Positions 1 through 5,825 are shown, counted from the stretch's first letter. The stretch: 6,528 nucleotides of DNA from Nitrospinota bacterium (GCA_015229165.1 JADGCD010000121.1:1-6528), one strand, 5' to 3'. Translations and numbers: made by a program. The notes: a model not told the origin generated them from the letters alone.

Positions 1-1
1 G

Positions 2-2347
2 GGGGGGGGCGGCGGGGCGCCGGTCTACCTGCGGGACGTGGCCACCGTGCGGGACACCTTCCGCGACCGGGCGTCGATGGTCAAGATCCTCGGTCGTCCG
101 GCCATCAGCGTCGGCATCGTGAAAAAGTCGGACGCCAACACGGTGGCGGTGGTCCGGCAGGTCCACGAGACCATGGAGGCGCTCAACCGGGAGATCGGCC
201 CCAAGGGAATCCGCCTCGAAGAGAGCTACGACTCCTCCGACTACATATGGGAGTCGATCGGCTTCGTCAGCGGCAACTTCGCCGTCGGGGCGGCGCTGGC
301 GGTGGTCACGCTGCTGCTCTTCCTCCGGTCGGTCCGCTCGACGGTGGTGATCGGGGTCTCGATCCCCATCGCCACGGCGGCAGGCTTCATCCTGATGGCG
401 GTGGCGGGGCGGAGCCTGAACATCATATCGCTGGCCGGGATGGCGTTTGCCGTCGGGATGGTGGTGGACAACGGCATCGTGGTGCTGGAGAACATCTACC
501 GTTACCTGCAAAAGGGGGCCAAACCGGCGGAGGCGGCCCTGCAGGGGGCGGCCCAGGTCTGGGGGGCGGTGCTGGCCTCGACCCTGACGACGCTGGCGGT
601 CTTCGTGCCGATCCTCTACGTCAAGGAGGAGGCGGGGCAGCTCTTCGGCGACATCGCGCTGGCCATCTCGGTGACGGTGGGGATGTCGCTGATCGTGTCG
701 GTGACGGTGATTCCGACCATGGCGGCCCACATGATGGGAGTCGGCGCCACGGTGACCCGTTACGCTCCACGGTTATGGACGACGCTCGACCTTTGGGGGG
801 GGCGGGTCCATGTCTTTTTCGTCGGGATCGTGACATGGCTGGCCCACCGGGCGACGCTGAAGCAGAAGGGCGCCCTCATCGCCCTGCTGGTCGGGCTGTC
901 GCTCATCACCCTGCCCCTTATGCCGAAGCGGGAGTATCTCCCCACCGGCAACCGGAACCTGATCATGGTGATCTTCAAACCGTACGTCGGCGCCAGTCTC
1001 GACACGAGCCGGAAATACTCCGACCAGATCGCCGAAAGGCTCCTGAAGCTCCCGGAGGTGGACTACATGTTCCATATCGTCTCCGAGCGCTTCTCCGGTA
1101 TCGGCGTCCGGGTGACCGACGAACACCGGCTCAAAATGGCGGAGGTGACGGCGAAGGTGAACGGCGCCATGCAGGGGGTTCCCGGCTTCCAGTTCTACCG
1201 GGCGTTCCAGACCTCCCTCTTTACGCGGGTCACCGGCTCCGACATCGAAGTGGAGATCCGGGGGCCCGACCTCGACCGGATCGGGGAGATCGCCGGACAG
1301 GTTCAGGGGGAGCTGGGCACGGTGGCGGGGGTCTCGTTCGTCCGCTCCAACCTGGAGCAGGGGGCGCCGGAGTTTCAGGTGAGAATCGACCGGGAGCGGG
1401 CCTCGGCGCTGGGGCTGCGGGCGGGCGATGTGGCCGAAATCGTCGAGACGCTGGTGGCGGGGAAGAAGGTCTCCCTCTACAAAGAGGGGGGGGACGAGTT
1501 CGATATCGTCGTCCGGGGGGATCGAAGTCTCGTCACCGGGGCCGAGGCGATCCGGGGGGTGACGATCTACGGCGCCGACGGCAAGGCGGTGCGCCTCGAC
1601 GCGGTCGCCACGGTGGTGGAGACGGTGGGGCCGTCGCAGATCAACCATATCGAGATGGACCGCTCCATCACCCTGTCGGTGACGAAAGCCGACGGCGCCC
1701 CGCTGCAACAGGTGGTGGAGACGATCAACGTCGACATCCTCGACCCGCTACGCGCCGCCCTCCCCCCCGGCTACTATCTGACCGTCTCTGGCGCCGCCGC
1801 CGATCTGGACCAGGCCGGGGCGCAGTTGGCCGGTTCGTTCGCCATGGCGCTGATCGTGGTCTATCTGCTGATGGCGGCCCTCTTCGAGTCGTGGGGGAAC
1901 CCCTTGATCATCATGTTCGCGGCGCCGCTGGCCTTCGCCGGGGCGATCCTTGGGGTCCGGCTGGTCGGCGCCCCGATGGACGTGCTGACCATGCTCGGCT
2001 TCGTGATCCTGACCGGCACGGTGGTCAACAACGCGATCCTGCTGATCCATCAGGCCACCAACAACCGCCATGACGGCATGGAGGCCAGGGAGGCGATCAT
2101 CGAGTCGGTCTCCACCCGCATCCGCCCGATCTTCATGAGCACCGGGACCACCATCCTCGGGATGCTGCCGCTGGTGCTGGGGGGAGGGGCCGGGTCGGAG
2201 CTGTATCAGGGGCTCGGCGCGTCGATCGTGGGGGGGCTGACGGTTTCGACCCTGTTTACGCTGATTCTGATTCCTGCCCTCTATCTGGCCGTCGAAGAGA
2301 TTCGGGAGCGGATGGCCCCTGCGCCCGCAATCGATTCCCTGTCGTGA
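2..2347 (+). CDS. RND family efflux transporter, HAE-1/AcrB-like inner-membrane pump (5' truncated by window edge)
   Basis: This is the C-terminal ~780 residues of a proton-driven RND pump, the inner-membrane part of a tripartite efflux system. Family members are about 1,020-1,050 residues, so roughly 260 N-terminal residues (TM1 and part of the porter domain) are missing. The frame is open to the left edge, so the GTG at 38 is internal. Counting that codon as residue 1, hydrophobic helices match TM2-TM6 (about 79-225), TM7 (about 276-292) and TM8-TM12 (about 600-755), with the second porter/docking domain between TM7 and TM8. TM4 carries VGMVVDNGIVVLEN, with Asp144 at the AcrB Asp407 position and Asn145 where AcrB has Asp408. 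TM10 carries VVNNAILL (Asn664-Asn665) where AcrB has the Lys940 motif. These substitutions occur in many HAE-1 branches and argue against a CusA-type metal pump. The membrane-fusion partner would be expected upstream. Substrate unknown. Confidence 0.93.
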   Translation, partial: GGGGGAPVYLRDVATVRDTFRDRASMVKILGRPAISVGIVKKSDANTVAVVRQVHETMEALNREIGPKGIRLEESYDSSDYIWESIGFVSGNFAVGAALAVVTLLLFLRSVRSTVVIGVSIPIATAAGFILMAVAGRSLNIISLAGMAFAVGMVVDNGIVVLENIYRYLQKGAKPAEAALQGAAQVWGAVLASTLTTLAVFVPILYVKEEAGQLFGDIALAISVTVGMSLIVSVTVIPTMAAHMMGVGATVTRYAPRLWTTLDLWGGRVHVFFVGIVTWLAHRATLKQKGALIALLVGLSLITLPLMPKREYLPTGNRNLIMVIFKPYVGASLDTSRKYSDQIAERLLKLPEVDYMFHIVSERFSGIGVRVTDEHRLKMAEVTAKVNGAMQGVPGFQFYRAFQTSLFTRVTGSDIEVEIRGPDLDRIGEIAGQVQGELGTVAGVSFVRSNLEQGAPEFQVRIDRERASALGLRAGDVAEIVETLVAGKKVSLYKEGGDEFDIVVRGDRSLVTGAEAIRGVTIYGADGKAVRLDAVATVVETVGPSQINHIEMDRSITLSVTKADGAPLQQVVETINVDILDPLRAALPPGYYLTVSGAAADLDQAGAQLAGSFAMALIVVYLLMAALFESWGNPLIIMFAAPLAFAGAILGVRLVGAPMDVLTMLGFVILTGTVVNNAILLIHQATNNRHDGMEAREAIIESVSTRIRPIFMSTGTTILGMLPLVLGGGAGSELYQGLGASIVGGLTVSTLFTLILIPALYLAVEEIRERMAPAPAIDSLS

Positions 2348-2429
2348 AATAAGACATCCGGGACAGGGCTTTCAGGACAACCGTGGCGGGGGTGTTTGCC
2401 TATGGGCTTGTTATTGCTCCCATTGCCTG

Positions 2430-2447
2430 TTGGCATGCGGGGTGCAA
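2430..2447 (+). promoter_or_regulatory. σ54 (RpoN) -24/-12 promoter
   Basis: The sequence TTGGCATGCGGGGTGCAA matches the RpoN consensus (TTGGCACG, N4, TTGCA) with two mismatches. The invariant GG (2432-2433) and GC (2444-2445) are present with exactly 10 bases between them, which is the spacing σ54 requires. Predicted transcription start is about 2457, giving a leader of about 33 bases before the ATG at 2490. Such promoters need an activator ATPase bound upstream. A 22-bp imperfect dyad (ATGGG at 2402-2406, CCCAT at 2419-2423) lies just upstream, but it is closer to the promoter than a classical activator site. Confidence 0.72.
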
Positions 2448-2489
2448 TTGTAAAGGGCGAGCAAGACAACCCGAACCGGAGAGACGATC

Positions 2490-2600
2490 ATGGCGAACCT
2501 GAATATCGAAGAGAGCAAACTCATCGCGGCCTTCATGGGCGGCATGGTGGCCCTCTCGGGCGGGTTCGTCATGGTCATCTCGATGGTGGCGGGCGCCTAA
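2490..2600 (+). CDS. 36-residue single-span membrane micro-protein, unknown function
   Basis: I do not recognise this protein. It starts at an ATG preceded by a good ribosome site (GGAGAG at 2478-2483, 6-base spacing) and ends in TAA. The first ten residues (MANLNIEESK) are polar and acidic. Residues 11-36 form one continuous hydrophobic segment that could span the membrane, ending with no charged tail. The helix has small residues every four positions (Ala13, Gly17, Ala21, Gly25), a small-xxx-small ridge typical of helices that pack against a partner, and four methionines (16, 19, 28, 32). Third codon positions are mostly G or C, like the neighbouring genes. It sits alone between a σ54-type promoter and a strong terminator, so it looks like a monocistronic unit. 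It might be an accessory subunit or regulator of a membrane complex; that is inference. Gene reality is supported by the surrounding signals rather than by homology. Confidence 0.7.
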   Translation: MANLNIEESKLIAAFMGGMVALSGGFVMVISMVAGA

Positions 2601-2613
2601 ACAGAACACCTCG

Positions 2614-2650
2614 CGCCCTTCATCCTTCGGGGTGGGGGGCGATTCTTTTG
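2614..2650 (+). terminator. Intrinsic terminator with UUCG tetraloop, downstream of the micro-protein gene
   Basis: Positions 2614-2625 pair with 2630-2641 as an uninterrupted 12-bp stem (four G-U wobbles) capped by TTCG closed by C-G, the very stable cUUCGg loop. It is followed by ATTCTTTTG. It begins 13 bases after the stop codon at 2600. The DUF599 gene converges from the other side; on that strand the downstream sequence is less T-rich (GTTCTGTTTA), so the hairpin may serve both genes but suits the + strand better. Confidence 0.82.
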
Positions 2651-2654
2651 CCTT

Positions 2655-3272
2655 CTACAAGCCCCGGTCGAGCCAGACCAAAGCCATCAGCAGTCCGGCG
2701 GAGCTTCCCGCCAGCCACCACGGCCCGAACATCCACATCACCAGCGGGATGGTCAGGTAGAGGAGCCGCATCCCCACCGAGTAGCTGACCGCCCCCCGCT
2801 CCAGAATCGACTGCACCGCCTCCGGCGGGAAACCGGCCTCCCCCTCCGTGTCGAGGACGTTGATCATCATCCCGACGTGGTTGAAGTAGCGGACGCTGAT
2901 GGTGAAGCAGAAGAAAGAGGCGAAAAAGTCGATCCCCAACGCCCCCAGCTTGACCATCCAGTAGGAGTGGGGGAGGGTGGACAAATCGCCGTTCTGCCCG
3001 GCGGAGAGGGCCAGGTTGAAGGCGCCAAGGCCGAGCAGGATCGACGCCGAGGCGAGGAACGTGGCGCCCATGGTCCAGTTGCGCAGGGTCTGGATGGCGA
3101 GGATGTCCAACTTTCCGGCCATGAGGGTGTGGACCCAGAGAGAACGGATCCGCCGGGCCAACCCCATGGTGACGGTCAGGGGGGCGGTCCGGATCCGCCA
3201 CGTCAGGTGGAGGTGATACGCCACCAATGCGCCGAACGATACGGCGGCGATGATCTCTTCTGACAGTTCGAT
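2655..3272 (-). CDS. DUF599 family multi-pass inner-membrane protein, probable ATC start
   Basis: The 205-residue reading matches the DUF599 family of predicted membrane proteins, whose role is not established. Diagnostic features are the QTLRN motif at 61-65 leading into a helix (WTMGATFLASASILL), and the SVRYFNH motif (126-132) at the end of the third helix. Four to five helices are visible, at about 5-22, 66-90, 104-125, 167-183 and 184-203. The first ATG/GTG/TTG-type start in this frame is TTG at 3227, but it has no ribosome site and would cut off most of the first helix. A GGAGG (3278-3282) lies 5 bases before ATC at 3272, which would give MELSEEIIAAVSFGAL, a normal family N-terminus. 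The frame closes with a stop at 3300-3302, so no upstream ATG exists. CTG at 3266 (11-base spacing) is the alternative. Convergent with the micro-protein gene; monocistronic as seen. Confidence 0.82.
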   Translation of the reverse strand: MELSEEIIAAVSFGALVAYHLHLTWRIRTAPLTVTMGLARRIRSLWVHTLMAGKLDILAIQTLRNWTMGATFLASASILLGLGAFNLALSAGQNGDLSTLPHSYWMVKLGALGIDFFASFFCFTISVRYFNHVGMMINVLDTEGEAGFPPEAVQSILERGAVSYSVGMRLLYLTIPLVMWMFGPWWLAGSSAGLLMALVWLDRGL

Positions 3273-3319
3273 GACGGCCTCCGGAACAACGCCTCTCCGT
3301 CATTGGAGGGGATGATTCC

Positions 3320-3328
3320 ATCATAGCA
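3320..3328 (-). promoter_or_regulatory. Extended -10 promoter for the DUF599 gene
   Basis: Read on the - strand this is TGC-TATGAT, an extended -10 element (TGn plus a five-of-six match to TATAAT). No good -35 sits at 17 bases; CTGACG lies 19 bases upstream. The predicted start near 3313 gives a leader of about 40 bases to the ATC at 3272, which agrees with the upstream start choice and its GGAGG site. Confidence 0.5.
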
Positions 3329-3414
3329 AGCCCCCGGGCGTTGGCGTCAGACGAAAGCGGATTGAACCGGTCGGTGAGGCGAAGACGCCGACTATTGATG
3401 AGCGCCGTGAGGAA

Positions 3415-3442
3415 GCTCGCCGCCACGGGCGGGGGGCTTTTT
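3415..3442 (+). terminator. Intrinsic terminator-like hairpin, + strand
   Basis: Positions 3415-3424 pair with 3428-3437 (9 of 10 positions pair, one G-G mismatch) around the loop ACG, followed by five T (3438-3442). No + strand gene ends just upstream; the stretch 3300-3414 holds no convincing ORF. It may end read-through from the left, or a short unannotated transcript. Its 3' arm overlaps a competing inverted repeat (3432-3440 with 3477-3485). Confidence 0.5.
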
Positions 3443-3456
3443 CGATGGAGATAGAC

Positions 3457-3476
3457 GGTCTTGACCGGCCAAGACC
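3457..3476. repeat. 20-bp near-perfect palindrome
   Basis: GGTCTTGACCGGCCAAGACC equals its own reverse complement except at one pair of positions. The half-site GTCTTGACC recurs at 3568-3576. It could be an operator or the upper part of an RNA hairpin, because it is enclosed by the arms GGGGGCTTT (3432-3440) and AAAGCCCCC (3477-3485). Function unknown. Confidence 0.55.
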
Positions 3477-3494
3477 AAAGCCCCCAACGGGGGC
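3471..3494 (-). terminator. Intrinsic terminator, - strand, downstream of the tRNA
   Basis: On the - strand GCCCCC (3494-3489) pairs with GGGGGC (3485-3480) around a GTT loop and is followed by TTTGGTCTT (3479-3471). It lies about 150 bases beyond the tRNA 3' end on the same strand, so it is a plausible end for the tRNA transcript. The T tract is interrupted by GG, so it may be only moderately efficient. Confidence 0.55.
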
Positions 3495-3522
3495 GGCTCT
3501 TTGTCGGCGCGTGAGGAAGAAG

Positions 3523-3538
3523 ACACCCGTAAGGGTGT
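3523..3538 (-). other. Perfect 6-bp hairpin in the tRNA downstream region
   Basis: On the - strand ACACCC pairs with GGGTGT around a TTAC loop and is followed by the pyrimidine run CTTCTTCC. It could be a weak terminator or a processing or stability element for the tRNA precursor. There is no continuous T tract, so terminator is not the firm call. Confidence 0.4.
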
Positions 3539-3646
3539 GGTGGGCCAAGCTGGATGACCTTAGAACCGTCTTGACCTGCCAGGGACTGCGCGCCAGCGAG
3601 CGCGCCCGAAGCGATACCGTGAGGCGTCGCGCCCTCCGCGTAGGAG

Positions 3647-3723
3647 TGGTGGGCCCACCAGGAATCGAACCTGGAACCACCCGGTTATGAGCCGGAAGCT
3701 CTAACCAATTGAGCTATGGGCCC
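3647..3723 (-). tRNA. tRNA, anticodon CAT; probably tRNA-Ile2 (lysidine-modified), otherwise elongator tRNA-Met
   Basis: The 77-base gene reads in full on the - strand, with CCA encoded. The acceptor stem GGGCCCA pairs perfectly with TGGGCCC, the D arm is GCTC/GAGC, and the anticodon stem TCCGG/CCGGG holds the loop CTCATAA (anticodon CAT). The T arm is CCAGG, loop TTCGATT, CCTGG, with discriminator A73. Initiator Met is excluded because the acceptor 1-72 pair is G-C and the anticodon stem lacks the initiator GGG/CCC set. C4-G69 and C5-G68 are features TilS uses to recognise tRNA-Ile2, and the GGGCC acceptor resembles bacterial tRNA-Ile(GAT). In E. coli the Ile2 gene ileX also lies close to rpoD, from memory. 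If it is Ile2, the anticodon C34 becomes lysidine and the tRNA reads AUA. Transcribed in the same direction as rpoD but behind its terminator. Confidence 0.95.
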
Positions 3724-3754
3724 ACGAGCGGGGGCTATCTACGTGCGTCACTGG

Positions 3755-3978
3755 GGTGTCGAAGGCGCTTTCGAAATGCTCATGTACTTTCGTGTACATT
3801 CCGCTTTCTCAAGCGCCTTCTCCTACCAGCGACACACGCGATGACGCCCCCGGTTTTTCGCAATTCGGTGTCAAAGCCGGACTCAAAATTCTCACGTACT
3901 TTCGTGTACGCTCCGCTTTTTCGACCGACTCTTCCTACCAGCGACACACGCGATGACGCTCCCGGTTTTTCGTCGCAT
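3755..3978. repeat. Two tandem diverged copies of a 112-bp hairpin-forming repeat
   Basis: Copy A (3755-3866) and copy B (3867-3978) align without gaps at a 112-base offset; I count 89 identical positions by hand, about 79%. The most conserved blocks are GTACTTTCGTGTAC (3784-3797 and 3896-3909) and a 27-base block (3821-3847 and 3933-3959) containing ACCAGCGACACACGCGATGA, which is followed after a one-base difference by CCCGGTTTTTCG. Both copies fold around the GTAC...GTAC core, and several differences between them keep the pairing. The repeat fills most of the non-coding stretch between the tRNA and rpoD (3724-4044). Short ORFs crossing it look spurious. It resembles dispersed intergenic palindromic repeats rather than a CRISPR array (only two copies, no spacers). 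Confidence 0.85.
3761..3820. repeat. Long hairpin within repeat copy A
   Basis: GAAGGCGCTT (3761-3770) is exactly complementary to AAGCGCCTTC (3811-3820). Inside it GAAA pairs with TTTC, GC with GC, and ATGTAC (3782-3787) with GTACAT (3794-3799) around the loop TTTCGT. Beyond it, 3743-3754 can pair with 3826-3837 at 10 of 12 positions, so the foldable element spans about 95 bases and ends about 20 bases before the tRNA 5' end. Confidence 0.75.
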
Positions 3979-3987
3979 GCGCGCCGT

Positions 3988-4027
3988 CACAAAAACAAAC
4001 GGGGCGAGCCTTCCGGTCCGCCCCGTT
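3988..4027 (-). terminator. rpoD intrinsic terminator
   Basis: On the - strand AACGGGGCG (4027-4019) pairs perfectly with CGCCCCGTT (4006-3998). The loop itself can extend the stem (CC/GG around a 4-base loop), and the hairpin is followed by TGTTTTTGTG. It starts 18 bases after the rpoD stop codon, a textbook arrangement, and should separate rpoD from the downstream repeats and tRNA. Confidence 0.9.
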
Positions 4028-4044
4028 CGTGTTTGCCGTGTCGA

Positions 4045-5775
4045 TCAGTTCTCGACGAACGAGCGGAGCCGTTTGGAGCGGGAGGGATGGCGGAGCTTGC
4101 GCAGCGCCTTCGCCTCGATCTGGCGTATCCGTTCGCGGGTCACCTCGAAATCCTGTCCCACCTCTTCGAGCGTATGCTCCGAATCCATGCCGATGCCGAA
4201 CCGCTTGCGGATGACCTTCTCCTCGCGGGGGGCCAGCGTGTTCAGGATGCGGGCCGTCTGCTCCTTCAGGTTCGTCTTGATCACCGCCTCGATGGGGGAG
4301 ATGACCTTCTTGTCCTCGATGAAATCGCCCAGGTGGGAGTCCTCCTCCTCGCCGATGGGGGTCTCCAGCGAGATCGGCTCCTTGGCGATTTTGAGAACCT
4401 TGCGGACCTTGTCCACCGGCATGGTCATTTTCTCGGCGATCTCCTCCGGGGTCGGTTCACGCCCCAGGATCTGGACCAACTGGCGGCTGGTGCGGATCAG
4501 CTTGTTGATCGTCTCGATCATGTGGACCGGGATGCGGATCGTGCGGGCCTGATCCGCGATGGCCCGGGTGATCGCCTGCCGGATCCACCAAGTGGCGTAG
4601 GTGGAGAACTTGTAGCCCCGGCGGTACTCGAACTTGTCCACCGCCTTCATCAGGCCGATGTTCCCTTCCTGGATCAGGTCGAGGAACTGCAGGCCCCGGT
4701 TGGTGTATTTCTTCGCGATGGAGACCACGAGGCGAAGGTTCGCTTCCGCCAGCGCCTTTTTGGCCATCCGCTCCTTGTGGTACCCCTTGTTGATGGAGGC
4801 CAGCGTCTCCTTCAACTCGTCGGCGGTCACTTCCGCCTCCCCTTCCACGACCTTGATGTCGCGGCGGGCGTTCTTGATGACCGTCTCCAACTCCGCCTGT
4901 TTCTCGGGGGAGATTTTTTTCTTTCCCTTGCGGACCACTTCCACCTTGCGGGCTTCGCGCAGTCCCAGCTTCTCCTCGGCCTTGCGGATTTCGGTCTCCG
5001 CCGCCTGGCAACGGTCGCCAAAGGCCCGGATGGCGCCGATGATTTCGTCCATGCGGGCCCTGTCCAGGTTCAGCTCCCGGATCTGGGCGGTCACCTGCGT
5101 CGAGTATTTCTCGAAATCCTTCTCCAGCTTCGCCCGCTCCTTGACCGTCAGCTTTTTCAGGCGCAGGCGGCCGCGGACCGCGTCCAGCTTCGTGTTGGCC
5201 GCTTTCACCTGCCGGGCCACCTGCCCCACCCGCTTGGTCTCGGCGATGATTTTCTTTTCGGGGATCTCCGCGCCGGTGGGGTCTTCGAGAGAGATCACGT
5301 CGGTGATGACCATCTCCCCCTTCTTCACCCGCTCCGCCAGGGAGACGATCTCGTTGACCGTGATGGGGCAGTTGATGACCGAGCGGATCACCTCGTTTTG
5401 CCCCTCTTCGATCTGCTTGGCGATCTCCACTTCCCCTTCGCGGGTCAAAAGCGAGATGGAGCCCATCTCCTTGAGGTACATCCGGACCGGGTCTTCGGAG
5501 GAGACGAACGACTCCTCCTCGTCCGCTTCGACGGTGGCGCCGTTCTTCCCTTTTTTCTTGCCGGTCCGTTTGGCCGCCAGATAGGCCGCCTCTTCGGAGG
5601 CGTCGATCAGGTCGACCCCGACCTCCTCGAACTTGCCCATGATCGTCTCGATCTGCTCGGGCGCGACGAAGTCGTCGGGCAGGGCCTCATTGAGCTCGTC
5701 GTAGGTCAGATACCCCTTCTCCTTGCCCTTGGCGACAAGAGTTTCCATCGGCGAGGCTTTCGAAGACTTGGCCAC
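4045..5775 (-). CDS. rpoD: RNA polymerase primary sigma factor RpoD (σ70)
   Basis: This is the housekeeping sigma factor that directs RNA polymerase to -35/-10 promoters. The 576 residues show the full group-1 layout. Region 1.1 spans about 10-70 (GYLTYDELNEALPDD). A Lys-then-Glu rich linker follows at 70-90. Region 1.2 is at 95-105 (DPVRMYLKEMG), then a long charged non-conserved region (about 120-335). Regions 2.1-2.4 span 346-420 and include GLQFLDLIQEGNIGLMKAVD and the promoter-melting FSTYATWWIRQAITRAIADQ. Region 3 is at about 418-490, and region 4 at about 512-570, with the -35-binding helix-turn-helix (EEVGQDFEVTRERIRQIEAK). The start is GTG at 5775, with AAGGAG 6 bases upstream (5782-5787). 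An in-frame ATG at 5811 would add 12 residues but would place this ribosome site inside the gene. Follows dnaG at 108 bases; has its own promoter and terminator. Confidence 0.98.
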   Translation of the reverse strand: MAKSSKASPMETLVAKGKEKGYLTYDELNEALPDDFVAPEQIETIMGKFEEVGVDLIDASEEAAYLAAKRTGKKKGKNGATVEADEEESFVSSEDPVRMYLKEMGSISLLTREGEVEIAKQIEEGQNEVIRSVINCPITVNEIVSLAERVKKGEMVITDVISLEDPTGAEIPEKKIIAETKRVGQVARQVKAANTKLDAVRGRLRLKKLTVKERAKLEKDFEKYSTQVTAQIRELNLDRARMDEIIGAIRAFGDRCQAAETEIRKAEEKLGLREARKVEVVRKGKKKISPEKQAELETVIKNARRDIKVVEGEAEVTADELKETLASINKGYHKERMAKKALAEANLRLVVSIAKKYTNRGLQFLDLIQEGNIGLMKAVDKFEYRRGYKFSTYATWWIRQAITRAIADQARTIRIPVHMIETINKLIRTSRQLVQILGREPTPEEIAEKMTMPVDKVRKVLKIAKEPISLETPIGEEEDSHLGDFIEDKKVISPIEAVIKTNLKEQTARILNTLAPREEKVIRKRFGIGMDSEHTLEEVGQDFEVTRERIRQIEAKALRKLRHPSRSKRLRSFVEN

Positions 5776-5825
5776 CTTGTTCTCCTTTGTCGGGAACCAC
5801 GATCCGGACAAAAAGTTAAACGCTG

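Noticed and set aside
247..2073. Long alternative frames within the efflux gene on both strands
   Set aside because: Gly/Arg/Asp-rich translations typical of frame-shifted high-GC genes; the RND frame carries all the recognisable motifs.
2337..2368. Inverted repeat CCCTGTC / GACAGGG around the efflux gene stop codon as a terminator
   Set aside because: Only 7 bp with an 18-base loop and no T tract after it, so it is not a convincing intrinsic terminator.
3370..3415. Hammerhead-ribozyme-like TTGATGAG motif
   Set aside because: The required GAAA core segment and the matching stems are absent.
2620..3426. A 268-codon open frame on the - strand overlapping the DUF599 gene
   Set aside because: Shifted reading of the DUF599 gene, rich in Arg/Pro/Gly/His with no family resemblance. 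Its ATG at 3303 cannot serve the DUF599 frame without a frameshift, and the upstream coding there shows no helix.
3445..3690. An 81-codon + strand ORF ending in PPGIEPGTTRL
   Set aside because: Its end is the antisense of the tRNA, a well-known source of spurious ORFs, and the rest covers hairpins.
3756..3956. Small + strand ORFs across the tandem repeat
   Set aside because: They exist because the repeat lacks stops in that frame; the copy-to-copy differences preserve base pairing rather than codons.
3755..3978. CRISPR array
   Set aside because: Only two copies, a unit too long, and no unique spacers between conserved short repeats.
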